A DNA stretch of 64,000 nt from Dorea sp. AM10-31 (GTDB taxonomy: Bacteria > Bacillota > Clostridia > Lachnospirales > Lachnospiraceae): NCBI RefSeq assembly GCF_003435815.1, contig NZ_QTUV01000001.1, positions 186,001 to 250,000 of the forward strand, written 5' to 3'. The stretch's first letter is position 1, and every line of letters starts with the position of its first letter. Below, one piece after another: positions 34,317-43,385 of the stretch. Below the pieces are notes generated by a model. It was not told the origin of the DNA. It saw only the letters and a program-made list of their open reading frames with translations, and searched no databases. Made by a program: the position numbers and the translations under genes.

Positions 34317-35520
34317 TCTTTTCTCCTCGATATATTTTCATCAGTTTTATATAGTAGCTCTCTGTCGTTTCATAATTCACCTGACTACAATTCTTTGTAT
34401 ATCTTTCCAATACATCTTGTGTTCGAAGAACTTTCTTTATCGCCTTCATAAGTTCTTCCACATTACCTGCTTCAAACAATTCTCCGGTTTCACCAGGCTC
34501 AATTAATTCGGGGATACCTCCCATTTTAGATCCAACAACAGGCGTACCCAAAAGTACCGACTCCATAACAGAGTACGGGCAGTTTTCATACCATTCAGAC
34601 GGGCAAACACTGATTGCTGCCTCAGCAATAATGCGATAGAGTTCTTCTCCAGTCTTAAATCCCAGATACTTCACATTGGGAATATCCTTCATTTTATCAA
34701 CCGACGGGCCATAGCCAATAAACACAAATTCTGTATTTGGCATCTTCTTGGCTACTTCAAGCAACGTATCTGTTCCTTTGTCTCGCGACAGATGTCCAAA
34801 CTCTAATACATAACCCTTTTTTTGAATGTTATCCAAGTGCGGCATCTCTTTTTTGAAATTATGCAACCCGATGGTTTTATCACGGAATCTTTTCTGCGTG
34901 TCCAACTTTGATTTAAGAAAATAACTACAGCAAATATAGACATCCACATATGAGTATGCTTTACTATATTTCCACATATATCCATCCAGTGTTCCAAGAA
35001 GACTTTTTGCTCTGGAATTTTTCAAGCATTTAGTTTGAAGGCAATGAATATAATGACCATCCAAGCATCGTTCACACGGCTTCATGTTCACATCGAACAT
35101 TCCATGGCTGGGACAAACAAGCTGATAGTCATGTGTCGTGTAAACAATCTTACATTCTTTTTTTGTTTCTTTACGCCATTTGTTAATTTCCAAAATAATA
35201 GAAGGGGTCAGATGATACTGTATATTATTGAGATGTACTACATCTGGCTGAAAATCATCTAAAACCGCACGAATTTTTTTACGCGCTTCTCTTGAGTAGA
35301 TAATACGAAAAGGTGCATTTAAATTTGCCTTTATTCCTTGAGAGAAATCCATATTCGTCACATATGATCCTACTCGATTTCCTACTATATTTTTTTCATT
35401 TTCAAGACCAAAGTACTGGACTTCATGCCCATGTTCTTCTAACATTTTTCCCACATCGAATGTATACGTTTCCGCTCCACCCTTGGGAAATATAAATTTA
35501 TTTACAAGTAAAATCCGCAT
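34294..35520 (-). CDS. Family 4 glycosyltransferase
   Basis: This 408-residue GT-B retaining transferase begins MRILLVNKFIFPKGGAETYTFDVGKML, with the N-terminal acceptor domain. The donor domain carries YVLEFGHLSRDKGTDTLLEVA, FVFIGYGP, VKYLGFKTGEEL and the E-x7-E motif in ECPYSVMESVLLGTPVVGS-type sequence (here SVMESVLLGTPVVGSKMGG). An unusual Cys-rich insertion (CERCLDGHYIHCLQTKCLK, about 150) may bind a metal, as seen in some GT4 enzymes. AAAGGAAA precedes the ATG. It sits between the GT4 at 35615-36760 and the first capsular-type transferase. Confidence 0.93.
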   Translation of the reverse strand: MRILLVNKFIFPKGGAETYTFDVGKMLEEHGHEVQYFGLENEKNIVGNRVGSYVTNMDFSQGIKANLNAPFRIIYSREARKKIRAVLDDFQPDVVHLNNIQYHLTPSIILEINKWRKETKKECKIVYTTHDYQLVCPSHGMFDVNMKPCERCLDGHYIHCLQTKCLKNSRAKSLLGTLDGYMWKYSKAYSYVDVYICCSYFLKSKLDTQKRFRDKTIGLHNFKKEMPHLDNIQKKGYVLEFGHLSRDKGTDTLLEVAKKMPNTEFVFIGYGPSVDKMKDIPNVKYLGFKTGEELYRIIAEAAISVCPSEWYENCPYSVMESVLLGTPVVGSKMGGIPELIEPGETGELFEAGNVEELMKAIKKVLRTQDVLERYTKNCSQVNYETTESYYIKLMKIYRGEKNAEQISS

Positions 35521-35614
35521 ATTTTAATTTCCTTTTCTGTGAGTTTGCTTTATTTCGTATTTCCTGTCCAGATAAAACAATAGCAGAGATGTTTATCAAT
35601 AAAATTATTCTTCA

Positions 35615-36760
35615 TCATTTCCTATATAACTTCATCGTTTCCTTTACGACATCATCCCAGTTATATTTCTCGCAGATAAAGTCAGCTGCCTGATTCTTCA
35701 TTTTCATAACCATTTCTGGATGGTCACAAGCATCTTGCAGTTTTTCTTGCAAGTCCTCTACATTCGACTTTTTGAAAATCAACGCCTTATCTTCCACGAC
35801 CTCTGCACACTCTGGAATGTCGGAAACCAAACAGCAATTTCCATAACTCATTGCCTCTAATAAACTAAGTGGCATTCCTTCCAGATCACTCGGCAAAGTA
35901 TATACATAAGCATTACTATAAAGTTCATCTAATTCTTTTCCTTGAACAAACCCAGTAAAAATAATTCTTGAATCATCCCTTGCCAGTTCTTTTAATTCTT
36001 TTGTAAATTCATCTGTATCTGAACTTCCACCAGCAATAACCAGTTTTTTCTCAGTATCTACCTGCTTAAAGGCTTTTATCAAATATCTAAGCCCTTTTTC
36101 TGGAACCAGTCTGCCCAAAAAGAGGATGTAGCTATCTTTTTCTAAACCAAATTTATTCTTAATAATTTCAGCATTTCGGATGATTGGTCTGTTTACACCA
36201 TTAGGTATAAAACGTGTTTCTCTCCCATATGTATCAAGGAAATATTCCTGAACCCCTTCACTTAACACAATAATTTCGTCAGCAAATTTAACCGCACATT
36301 TTTCTCCCAACATAATATATGTACTGGCTAATTTACCCCATTTTGCTCTCTGATGATCTAATCCATGCACCGTAGCTATACATCGCTTTCCGAATAATTT
36401 GGGCAACCATAACATTGCACACGGCCCTTCTGCATGAAAATGTACCACATCATATTTTCCAAATGCTGCTGCCACCGCTGCAAAAAAGGAAGCACTCATT
36501 GCTGCTAATCCTTTTTTATCTATTGTCGGTACATATTTCATTCGGATTCCTTTATATTCTTTTAACTTCTTTCCATCAAATTCTTTACCACTTACATGAT
36601 GTCCGCTACGGTTATATACTGTTATTTTATGTCCCAGTTTTGCCATACGAACTGTTAATTCTTCAACTACAATTTCAATTCCACCTTGGCGACTCGGAAT
36701 TGTCTTATGTCCAAGAACTGCAATTTTAAGTGGAGAATTATTAGTTTTCCTTTTATTCAT
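35615..36760 (-). CDS. Family 4 glycosyltransferase (DUF1972-type N-terminus)
   Basis: This GT-B transferase of about 381 residues shows KIAVLGHKTIPSRQGGIEIVVEELTVRM at the N-terminus, the pattern of the DUF1972 group of rhamnosyl/galactosyl-type enzymes. It also has HFHAEGPCAML, FIPNGVNRP, ILFLGRLVPEKGLRYLI, and the donor-site DLEGMPLSLLEAMSYGNC. GAGGAAG precedes ATG 36760, so the upstream in-frame ATG at 36781 is not used. It follows the priming transferase by 79 bases and probably adds the second sugar, a positional inference. Confidence 0.93.
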   Translation of the reverse strand: MNKRKTNNSPLKIAVLGHKTIPSRQGGIEIVVEELTVRMAKLGHKITVYNRSGHHVSGKEFDGKKLKEYKGIRMKYVPTIDKKGLAAMSASFFAAVAAAFGKYDVVHFHAEGPCAMLWLPKLFGKRCIATVHGLDHQRAKWGKLASTYIMLGEKCAVKFADEIIVLSEGVQEYFLDTYGRETRFIPNGVNRPIIRNAEIIKNKFGLEKDSYILFLGRLVPEKGLRYLIKAFKQVDTEKKLVIAGGSSDTDEFTKELKELARDDSRIIFTGFVQGKELDELYSNAYVYTLPSDLEGMPLSLLEAMSYGNCCLVSDIPECAEVVEDKALIFKKSNVEDLQEKLQDACDHPEMVMKMKNQAADFICEKYNWDDVVKETMKLYRK

Positions 36761-36839
36761 AACTTCCTCTTTTAAATGCAATCTTTATATTTATCCTTTT
36801 GCAGCTTATTCCCTCTATAAAATAAGCTGCTTGTAGGAT

Positions 36840-38291
36840 TTACATTGATCCATCTTTCTTAAAGACTACCAATATCGTTTTAAACAATATTTTTATATCA
36901 AGCCCAATATTCCAGTTTGTGATATACTCTTTATCAAGACGAACTACTTCTTCAAAATCGGTAATGTCGCTACGTCCGCTGACCTGCCACATGCCAGTGA
37001 TTCCAGGCTTAATTGCCAATCTTGCACGATGGTGAAGCTCATACAGATTCGTTTCTGAAATAAGGGGTGGGCGAGTACCTATAATCGACATATCGCCACG
37101 TAATACGTTAAAGAATTGCGGAAATTCATCTAAACTTGTTCGTCTGATAAAATCACCGATTCCTGTCTTATGTGTCCCATCTGGAAGTATCTTATTTCCG
37201 ATAACACGAGGATCAAAGTCCAGTTTAAACATCTTTCCATCTCCAAGTTTGTTATCTTTCATCAGCTCTGCTTTCCGCTCTTCTGCATCCATATACATAC
37301 TACGGAATTTGTACATCTTAAACTTCTTACCATTTTTCCCTACTCGTTCCTGTGAGAAGAAAATTGGTCCCGGTGACTGCATATAAATTATCGGGGCTAC
37401 AAACAAGAAAATAACACCTGTCAGTATACACCCTGCTAATCCCCCCGCAATATCCATACAGCGTTTTGCGCAAAGCTGTTTTGCAGATGAATAATTTAAG
37501 CTTGTCGTAAGTACTGTATAATCTCCAATTTTCTCGATAAATTGTCTTTTACCAGGTTCATTGGTGATTTTAGCAAGGTTCAGATGAATTGTTACTCCTG
37601 TCTCTCCCAGTTCTTCCATCAGCTCTTTAGGGTAATCATAATTTGGCGACAGAACAACGAATACTTCGTCAATCCATTCTTTACATACATATTCTGGTGC
37701 TGTACTCCTATTTGCTACCACAGTAACACCACCAAAAGAGCTCCCAACCATATTCTCATCTATAATCGCTAATCCTGCAATGTGAAACCTTGCATAATTA
37801 TGTTTTTCCATGTTCGAAACAACTTTTTCCGCAGCTTCTTTTGTTGTAATAATCAGCAGTGAACGATTATCGCTGTCTTTCATTTTTTTATACAATGCAT
37901 ATTTACGGATTTCTCTGACTATGTATGTCAGGAAAAAATAAAGGATCATATTAAGAATCAGTGCAAGTCGTGAATACTTCTGTCCTTGTTGCAATAAAAA
38001 TAGATACGATATCGCTACTGCACCTAACATAATTGTATTCTGGAACGTTGCCAGAAACTCTCTGTAATGTCCTCTTTTCAATACACTTTTTAGAGTTCCG
38101 CACGCAAAAAGCACAACTATATCTGCAAACTCAATAAATATTGCCATGTTTCGATAAATCAAAAGATTATATGGGTAGAATCCATACCCACTTATTCCAT
38201 ACGCCAACACAAATGCAACTTGCAGGCAAAGCAAATCCAACACTAAAAAGTCAAAATGCTTCAGCCAACCCTCACTATCTTTCCTGTACAT
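36840..38291 (-). CDS. Undecaprenyl-phosphate sugar-phosphate transferase (priming enzyme)
   Basis: This 483-residue polyprenyl glycosylphosphotransferase places the first sugar phosphate (often galactose or glucose) on undecaprenyl phosphate. The N-terminal part has four to five hydrophobic helices and a CoA-binding-like domain (LLIITTKEAAEKVVSNMEKHN). The C-terminal catalytic part shows KRCMDIAGGLAGC, QSPGPIFFSQERVGKNGKKF, YKFRSMYMDAEERK, DEFPQFFNVLRGDMSIIGTRP and KPGITGMWQVSGRSD, the WbaP/ExoY signature. It is the first gene of the operon, behind a 512-base leader. Confidence 0.95.
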   Translation of the reverse strand: MYRKDSEGWLKHFDFLVLDLLCLQVAFVLAYGISGYGFYPYNLLIYRNMAIFIEFADIVVLFACGTLKSVLKRGHYREFLATFQNTIMLGAVAISYLFLLQQGQKYSRLALILNMILYFFLTYIVREIRKYALYKKMKDSDNRSLLIITTKEAAEKVVSNMEKHNYARFHIAGLAIIDENMVGSSFGGVTVVANRSTAPEYVCKEWIDEVFVVLSPNYDYPKELMEELGETGVTIHLNLAKITNEPGKRQFIEKIGDYTVLTTSLNYSSAKQLCAKRCMDIAGGLAGCILTGVIFLFVAPIIYMQSPGPIFFSQERVGKNGKKFKMYKFRSMYMDAEERKAELMKDNKLGDGKMFKLDFDPRVIGNKILPDGTHKTGIGDFIRRTSLDEFPQFFNVLRGDMSIIGTRPPLISETNLYELHHRARLAIKPGITGMWQVSGRSDITDFEEVVRLDKEYITNWNIGLDIKILFKTILVVFKKDGSM

Positions 38292-38488
38292 AACTCATTC
38301 CTCTTACTTATTTCTTTATTTCTTTTTCCTTAATTATAAATAACTCTATTTTCCTAAAGAGTCCATCCGCGTATATGTAGTTTTGGTCTTGCCTATATCA
38401 TTTCTTTGATGTATGGGGTAAACTAGTATTTCTTACGATGTAGCTTAAGACTTGTGTTAATATAACTCATACCGACATTGTCGTTTAG

Positions 38489-38517
38489 ATTGTACTCTAT
38501 TTTCTTCAAAATAGCAA
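38489..38517 (-). promoter_or_regulatory. Proximal promoter of the polysaccharide operon
   Basis: TTGCTA, a 17-base spacer and TACAAT on the minus strand lie about 200 bases before the priming-transferase gene. The hexamers match consensus at 4 and 5 of 6 positions. Confidence 0.55.
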
Positions 38518-38631
38518 CTAATACATAAAGGTCCCCCCATGTCTGACAGAACACTTTGTTTTATTATTAACGGTATCATCCGGGCGTAAATGCCTGATTA
38601 CCTGCATCCCCGGGTAAAAATCCCCCCCCCG

Positions 38632-38640
38632 CATTTTTCT
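38632..38640. repeat. C9 homopolymer in the polysaccharide operon leader
   Basis: Nine consecutive C (G on the coding strand) lie between two candidate promoters in the 512-base gene-free leader (38292-38803). Such tracts can slip during replication. Nothing else coding was seen in this leader. Confidence 0.8.
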
Positions 38641-38717
38641 TGCAACTTAGCGAGGAGGGCTTATATTTCAGTCTACTTTTCGATACCTTCGTTATGCATT
38701 AGCCTTACAGTTTATGC

Positions 38718-38746
38718 ATGATAGCACTTTACTGTATGATAGTCAA
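38718..38746 (-). promoter_or_regulatory. Distal promoter of the polysaccharide operon
   Basis: TTGACT, a 17-base spacer and TATCAT, with TGC directly before the -10 (extended -10), lie on the minus strand 427 bases before the operon's first gene. It reads through the C9 tract. Confidence 0.7.
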
Positions 38747-38803
38747 CTGTCGTATTCTTTTTTATTCATTGATTTAACCTATATATCATATAGATTTTAT
38801 ATA

Positions 38804-39961
38804 TTATTTGCACAGTTCTTCTGCCATTGCTTCAATCTGTGCTTCGTTCTCTTCGCTCATGGAAGACATGATGCTGACAGTTGTGTCAACCCATGTTAAG
38901 TCCTTGCTCTTCTCGAAAAGTCCGCGGATTACTTTACCTGCTGTAATCGCCCAGGAACCATTTTCAATAATACCCATCGTACGGTTCTGGTAGCCGCGCT
39001 CGGTCAGGGCTTCGATAAATGTTCTCATGAACGGGAAGATATCTCCATTGTATGTTGTAGTTGCAAGCACTAATTTACCATGACGGAATGCGTCTTCGAC
39101 TGCCTCTGCCATGTCTTCTCTTGCCAGATCGCAGAGTACGACTTTCGGGCAGCCTTTGGCTTCCAGTGCAGACGCGAGTGTCTCGGCTGCTTTCTTTGTG
39201 TTTCCATATACGGATGTGTATGCGATCATGACACCTTCGGTCTCTACACCGTAAGAAGACCATGTCTTGTACTGTCCGATGTAATGCTCCAGATTCTCTT
39301 TAAGGATCGGACCGTGCAGTGCACAGATTGTCTGAATATCCAGACCTTCGGCTGCTTTTAAGAGATTCTCTGCCTGCTTGCCGTATTTACCAACGATTCC
39401 GAAATAATAGCGGCGAGCTTCACAGTCCCAATCTTCTTCTACGTCCAGGGCGCCGAATTTACCAAATGCGTCTGCGGAAAAGAGGACTTTATCTGTACTG
39501 TCATATGTGACCATAACTTCCGGCCAATGTACCATCGGTGCGAAGACAAATGTCAGCTCATGTTTACCGAGTGACAGTGTCTCCTGATTCTTGACTTCAA
39601 CTTTCTTGTCTCCAAGGTTCATTCCGCGGAAGAAGTTGCTCATCATCTGGAATGCTTTGGCATTTGCTACGACTTTGGCTTCTGGATATTTCTCAATGAA
39701 TTTTGCGATATTCGCGGAGTGATCCGGCTCCATGTGCTGCACGATCAGGTAATCCGGTGCCGCACCGCCCAGTGCTGTGTCGATGTTGCCAAGCCATTCT
39801 TCTGCAAAGTTAGCGTCTACGGTGTCCATGACAGCTGTTTTCTCGTCTTTGATCACGTATGAGTTGTATGCCATGCCGTTTGGCACGATGTATTGACCCT
39901 CGAACAGGTCGATGTCGTGGTCGTTCACTCCCACGTAGATAATATCGTCTGTGATTTTCAT
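38804..39961 (-). CDS. FprA-type flavodiiron protein (A-type flavoprotein)
   Basis: This 385-residue cytoplasmic enzyme reduces O2 (or NO) to water in anaerobes, protecting oxygen-sensitive enzymes. The N-terminal metallo-beta-lactamase-like domain carries the diiron ligands in VQHMEPDHSANI (H-x-E-x-D-H, about residues 80-91) and in MVHWPEVM. The C-terminal flavodoxin domain starts MIAYTSVYGNTKKAAETLA (about 252) and binds FMN. Length is normal. GGGAG precedes the ATG, and a near-consensus promoter is upstream. Rubredoxin, the usual electron donor, is not adjacent. Confidence 0.95.
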   Translation of the reverse strand: MKITDDIIYVGVNDHDIDLFEGQYIVPNGMAYNSYVIKDEKTAVMDTVDANFAEEWLGNIDTALGGAAPDYLIVQHMEPDHSANIAKFIEKYPEAKVVANAKAFQMMSNFFRGMNLGDKKVEVKNQETLSLGKHELTFVFAPMVHWPEVMVTYDSTDKVLFSADAFGKFGALDVEEDWDCEARRYYFGIVGKYGKQAENLLKAAEGLDIQTICALHGPILKENLEHYIGQYKTWSSYGVETEGVMIAYTSVYGNTKKAAETLASALEAKGCPKVVLCDLAREDMAEAVEDAFRHGKLVLATTTYNGDIFPFMRTFIEALTERGYQNRTMGIIENGSWAITAGKVIRGLFEKSKDLTWVDTTVSIMSSMSEENEAQIEAMAEELCK

Positions 39962-40017
39962 TGCTAAGATCTCCCTTCTGGTGATTTACTTTGTTTACTC
40001 TTTTTTACTCTGTTGGT

Positions 40018-40046
40018 AGTATAACGCATTCGGAGTGGAGTGGCAA
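40018..40046 (-). promoter_or_regulatory. Promoter of the flavodiiron gene
   Basis: TTGCCA, a 17-base spacer and TATACT on the minus strand lie about 60 bases before the ATG; each hexamer matches consensus at 5 of 6 positions. Confidence 0.7.
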
Positions 40047-40064
40047 TAGGGAAGTGAGATGTAT

Positions 40065-40102
40065 AAAGAGCAGGATTGCCATTCAGTGGCTTTCCTGCTC
40101 TT
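40065..40102 (-). terminator. Terminator after aroD and the TRAP relic
   Basis: AAGAGCAGGA pairs with TCCTGCTCTT, and an inner GCCA/TGGC extends the stem. A short T-rich stretch follows on the minus strand. Confidence 0.65.
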
Positions 40103-40104
40103 CG

Positions 40105-40461
40105 TTATTTCTCTCCCATATATGCATCTGCGATTTTCTTTGATACTTTCTTCCGGATTGCTTCGCGCACGCCTGCGCTTGCCTGCTTCATCTCTGTTCT
40201 TGTCATTTCATCCAGTGTGAGTATCTGGGTCCCGCTTTTTTGGATTTCTTCTATCTTTTCTTCGTTCCGATCATCGGCTGCTGCCTCTATAGGGGATGCC
40301 ACACCGGTATAAATACATCCGAGGATAATAACCGGACTTAGCATCGCCAGTGCACTGTCTGCGAGCACGCGTTTGAAGCCTCTGCTTTTCAGTTCTCCGA
40401 TCACTTTCTCTTTTTTCCCCAGATCTTCCCCATGTCTTTTACAATAAAAATAAGCATAAAG
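40105..40461 (-). pseudogene. Chimeric relic of a TRAP transporter (DctM piece joined to DctP tail)
   Basis: This 118-codon open stretch without a credible start reads first as the end of a TRAP large permease (HGEDLGKKEKVIGELKSRGF; LSPVIILGCIYTGVASPIEAA, the DctM motif PVIILGGIYxGxxTPTEAA). At about the middle it switches to the end of a substrate-binding protein (LDEMTRTEMKQASAGVREAI). Two transporter genes were thus fused by deletion. It begins 10 bases after the aroD stop. The usual order P-Q-M makes this an M-to-P junction, as expected after deletion between tandem transporter operons. Confidence 0.65.
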
Positions 40462-40470
40462 TCAGTTCTA

Positions 40471-41232
40471 TTACAGACTCTTGTGCAGTAACTCCAGTAC
40501 AGTCTTCAGGTCTTCTACTCCCATCTGTCCCGGTGCGGATGCTTTTCCTGCTGCACCGAATGTCAGTGCTGAACCGAACACTTCACCGCAGAGACGGCTG
40601 ATTACGCCAGTTCCTGCCATAGACATGGTGATGATCGGACGATCTGCATGCTCTTCTGACATTTCTCTTGTTGCTGATAACAGTGTCAGTACATCTTTTT
40701 TATTCTGTGGCATCACTGCAATCTTCGGAATATCTGCCCCCAGTTCCTGCATTTTGCAGAGACGGGATACAATCTCTTCCTGCGCCGGTGTCTTGTGGAA
40801 GTCATGATTGGATGCAACTACTTTCACACCTGTGGCATGCGCAGTTTCGATGATCTGTTTTACAGCCGTCTCTCCGGTAAATGCTTCTACATCTACAAGA
40901 TCTACCTGTCCGCTCTTTGCTGCTCTTTCATTTAACGCCACGTAAACATCTGTCTCAATTGCTTTTTCTCCACCTTCTTTTGCGGTACGGAAGGTAAATA
41001 ACAGTGCAGTCTCTCCGATTACATTTCTCAATTCTTTTGCAGTCTCTTCTACCTGGTCGAAATCGAAGACATTTTCATACCAGTCTACACGCCACTCGAT
41101 GACGTCTGCTCCGATTGTGCAAATATTTTTTCCTGCTTCCAGGATCTCTTCTTTTGTTACTCCGACGATTGGAACACAGATCTTCGGTGTTCCTTCGCCA
41201 ATGGTTATATTTCTTACTTTTACTGGATTCAT
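40471..41232 (-). CDS. aroD: Type I 3-dehydroquinate dehydratase
   Basis: AroD converts 3-dehydroquinate to 3-dehydroshikimate through a Schiff base with Lys. The 253-residue TIM barrel shows EWRVDWY near residue 46, FTFRTAKEGGE, the catalytic His in VVASNHDFHKTP (about 143), the Schiff-base Lys in DIPKIAVMP (about 170) and SMAGTGVISR. AGGAGG precedes the ATG. No other shikimate gene is adjacent. It directly precedes a TRAP-transporter relic, so the locus may once have served uptake and breakdown of quinate or shikimate rather than aromatic synthesis; that is inference. Confidence 0.95.
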   Translation of the reverse strand: MNPVKVRNITIGEGTPKICVPIVGVTKEEILEAGKNICTIGADVIEWRVDWYENVFDFDQVEETAKELRNVIGETALLFTFRTAKEGGEKAIETDVYVALNERAAKSGQVDLVDVEAFTGETAVKQIIETAHATGVKVVASNHDFHKTPAQEEIVSRLCKMQELGADIPKIAVMPQNKKDVLTLLSATREMSEEHADRPIITMSMAGTGVISRLCGEVFGSALTFGAAGKASAPGQMGVEDLKTVLELLHKSL

Positions 41233-41292
41233 GTATTTTGTTCCTCCTGTTTTCCGATAACTGCTGCTTCTTTCGTGTACACATTACCTGTT

Positions 41293-41577
41293 TTATTTTT
41301 CAGTACGTGCTAATAGTTTACCATATCTCAGATTGACAAACAAAGCCAAAACCACACCGCTCACAGTGATTACAACATTCATTAAAATAACGGCTGTCGC
41401 GCTCATTTTCGCAGCGGCACTTAAGATCGTGTAGTTACAGAGGCTGGATGCGATCATGACAAGGCTGGTGATCGTTCTTTTAATAAGAAGGAAGCCGTCT
41501 GCACAATCCCTCGAGACTGCAGGTGGCTTTCCTGCTTTTGCATTTTGTTCTGATTGATTGGTCTTTTTTTCACACAT
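41293..41577 (-). CDS. Small membrane protein of unknown function
   Basis: This 94-residue protein has a polar, basic N-terminus (residues 1-32, KKTNQSEQNAKAGKPP) followed by two hydrophobic segments (TITSLVMIASSLCNYTILSA and AVILMNVVITVSGVVLALFVNL) and a short basic tail. I do not recognise a family. A good AAGGAAGG site precedes the ATG. It is transcribed away from the MarR gene, sharing a 64-base intergenic region with the MarR palindrome, so it may be co-regulated. Confidence 0.65.
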   Translation of the reverse strand: MCEKKTNQSEQNAKAGKPPAVSRDCADGFLLIKRTITSLVMIASSLCNYTILSAAAKMSATAVILMNVVITVSGVVLALFVNLRYGKLLARTEK

Positions 41578-41609
41578 CTCTTTACCTTCCTTTCTATTCG
41601 TGTTATATT

Positions 41610-41631
41610 CAATGTTGATTAATCAACATTG
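41610..41631. promoter_or_regulatory. MarR operator, 22-bp perfect palindrome
   Basis: CAATGTTGATT and AATCAACATTG form a perfect palindrome between the divergent membrane-protein and MarR genes, 10 bases before the MarR start. MarR proteins typically bind such sites and repress themselves and their neighbours. Confidence 0.8.
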
Positions 41632-41641
41632 AGGTGTTTTT

Positions 41642-42094
41642 ATGGATGATCGTTTTGAAAAATTAACAACAAATGTTGCGCAGATTCATAAGAGTATTCA
41701 GAAAATCAAGAAGATTTATATGCAGTCACAGGGACTTAAGAGTACTCATGTCATGTGTCTTTACTATCTGTCTGATCATCCGGACGGCTTAACTGCTGCC
41801 GGATTATGTGAACTATGCAAAGAGGATAAAGCCGGTATTTCCCGCATCTTAAATGATCTGGAGAACCGGAACTTCATTGCTTATGAAGCGACCGGAGCAG
41901 CGCACCGATACCGTTCCCGTGCCCATCTGACAGATGTCGGAATGGCATGTGCCAGAGAAATGCGCTCCTTTATTTCCCATGCGTTAGAAGAAGCAAGCAA
42001 AGATATTGCCGAACCGCAGCGGAAGATTTTTTATAAGACATTATTTACCATAGCTGATAACCTGGAGCATTTAAGTAAGGAACTCTGTAAATAA
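41642..42094 (+). CDS. MarR family transcriptional regulator
   Basis: This 150-residue winged-helix dimeric regulator shows KSTHVMCLYYLSDHPDGLTAAGLCELCKEDKAGISRILNDLE, the helix-turn-helix and recognition helix, followed by the wing (GAAHRYRSRAHLTDVG) and C-terminal dimer helices. GAGGTG precedes the ATG. It heads an apparent operon with an alcohol dehydrogenase and an aldehyde dehydrogenase and faces a palindrome at its own promoter. It probably senses an alcohol, aldehyde or phenolic compound and derepresses the two enzymes (inference). Confidence 0.92.
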   Translation: MDDRFEKLTTNVAQIHKSIQKIKKIYMQSQGLKSTHVMCLYYLSDHPDGLTAAGLCELCKEDKAGISRILNDLENRNFIAYEATGAAHRYRSRAHLTDVGMACAREMRSFISHALEEASKDIAEPQRKIFYKTLFTIADNLEHLSKELCK

Positions 42095-42172
42095 GAATCA
42101 TTTTTATTAAGCAAAAGCTTTCCAGAAAGCAAACTGCAGCTGGAATACTATTTTTTAAGAAAGGATACACTC

Positions 42173-43381
42173 ATGCATACTTTAAGAAAAATTTACTGCC
42201 GTACATTTCAAACGGTATTTAAGATTGCACTTCCCTTTCTCCCGTACCGCACGCCGGAGATTATCCCAAGTGTGAAGAAACTCCCGGAGATCATCCGGGC
42301 AAATGGCTCTTCCCGCGTCCTCATTATTACGGATGCCGGGATCCGCTCTCTCGGATTGACGAAAAGATTGGAAAATGCCTTAACAGCGGCAGATATTCCA
42401 TACACAATCTACGACAAAACAGTTGCCAATCCAACAACAACCAACGTACAGGAAGCACTGGTTCTCTACAAAAAGAATAACTGTGATGCCCTGATCGGAT
42501 TTGGCGGTGGCTCCAGTATGGACTGCGCCAAAGCTGTCGGTGCCCGCATTGCAAAGCCGAAGCAGTCACTTGCGAAGATGAAGGGAATCCTGAAAGTACA
42601 TAAGAAACTTCCACTCTTGATTGCTGTTCCAACAACAGCCGGAACCGGAAGTGAGACAACGCTTGCCGCTGTCATTGTAGATGCACAGACTCGTTACAAA
42701 TATGCGATCAACGATTTTCCTCTGATTCCTCGCTATGCGGTTCTTGATCCGAAAGTCACCTTGAGTCTTCCGCCATTTATCACTGCAACAACCGGTATGG
42801 ATGCGCTGACACACGCGGTTGAAGCATTTATCGGAAACTCAACTACTTACGCGACACGGAAAGATGCGCTTATGGCTGTACAGCTTATTTTTGAAAATCT
42901 GGATACAGCTTACCACGATGGTAAGAATGTAAATGCAAGAAGAAATATGCTTCACGCCTCTTACTATGCCGGCTGTGCATTTACCAAATCCTACGTCGGT
43001 TACGTTCATGCAGTCGCTCACTCGCTGGGTGGTCAGTATAATGTGCCGCATGGACTTGCCAATGCGATCCTGCTTCCTCATGTTCTGGAAGAATACGGAG
43101 AATCCATTCACAAAAAACTGAAAAAACTTGCCATTGCAGCCGGTATTGCAACAAAAGAGACTCCTGCCCCGCAGGCTGCTGCTGCATTTATTGATGCGAT
43201 CAAAGAAATGAAACGGACTTTTGGAATCGGCAATACAGTTGCCGAAATTCAGGAAACAGATATTCCAAAACTTACCCACTATGCGGACAAAGAGGCGAAT
43301 CCGCTCTATCCCGTTCCGGTCCTGATGAATGCAAAAGAACTGGAAAAATTCTATTATATGCTCATGCCAGAGGAGGACTGA
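42173..43381 (+). CDS. Iron-containing alcohol dehydrogenase
   Basis: This 402-residue group III alcohol dehydrogenase reduces aldehydes or oxidises alcohols with NAD(P)H. It shows ALIGFGGGSSMDCAKAVGAR (nucleotide site, about 105), VPTTAGTGSE, and the metal ligands in TGMDALTHAVEAF and YVHAVAHSLGGQYNVPHGLANAILLPHV, the FucO/AdhB pattern. AAAGGA precedes the ATG. It lies 78 bases after the MarR gene and 4 bases before the aldehyde dehydrogenase, indicating one operon. It is not close to the dehydrogenase in the thiamine operon beyond the shared fold. Confidence 0.95.
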   Translation: MHTLRKIYCRTFQTVFKIALPFLPYRTPEIIPSVKKLPEIIRANGSSRVLIITDAGIRSLGLTKRLENALTAADIPYTIYDKTVANPTTTNVQEALVLYKKNNCDALIGFGGGSSMDCAKAVGARIAKPKQSLAKMKGILKVHKKLPLLIAVPTTAGTGSETTLAAVIVDAQTRYKYAINDFPLIPRYAVLDPKVTLSLPPFITATTGMDALTHAVEAFIGNSTTYATRKDALMAVQLIFENLDTAYHDGKNVNARRNMLHASYYAGCAFTKSYVGYVHAVAHSLGGQYNVPHGLANAILLPHVLEEYGESIHKKLKKLAIAAGIATKETPAPQAAAAFIDAIKEMKRTFGIGNTVAEIQETDIPKLTHYADKEANPLYPVPVLMNAKELEKFYYMLMPEED

Positions 43382-43385
43382 AATT

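Noticed and set aside
19821..38291. Complete rhamnose operon in the capsule locus
   Set aside because: Only rmlB is intact; rmlD is a stub and rmlA/rmlC are not present.
38292..38803. Invertible promoter in the capsule leader
   Set aside because: No inverted repeats flanking either promoter and no recombinase gene nearby were found; only a homopolymer tract is present.
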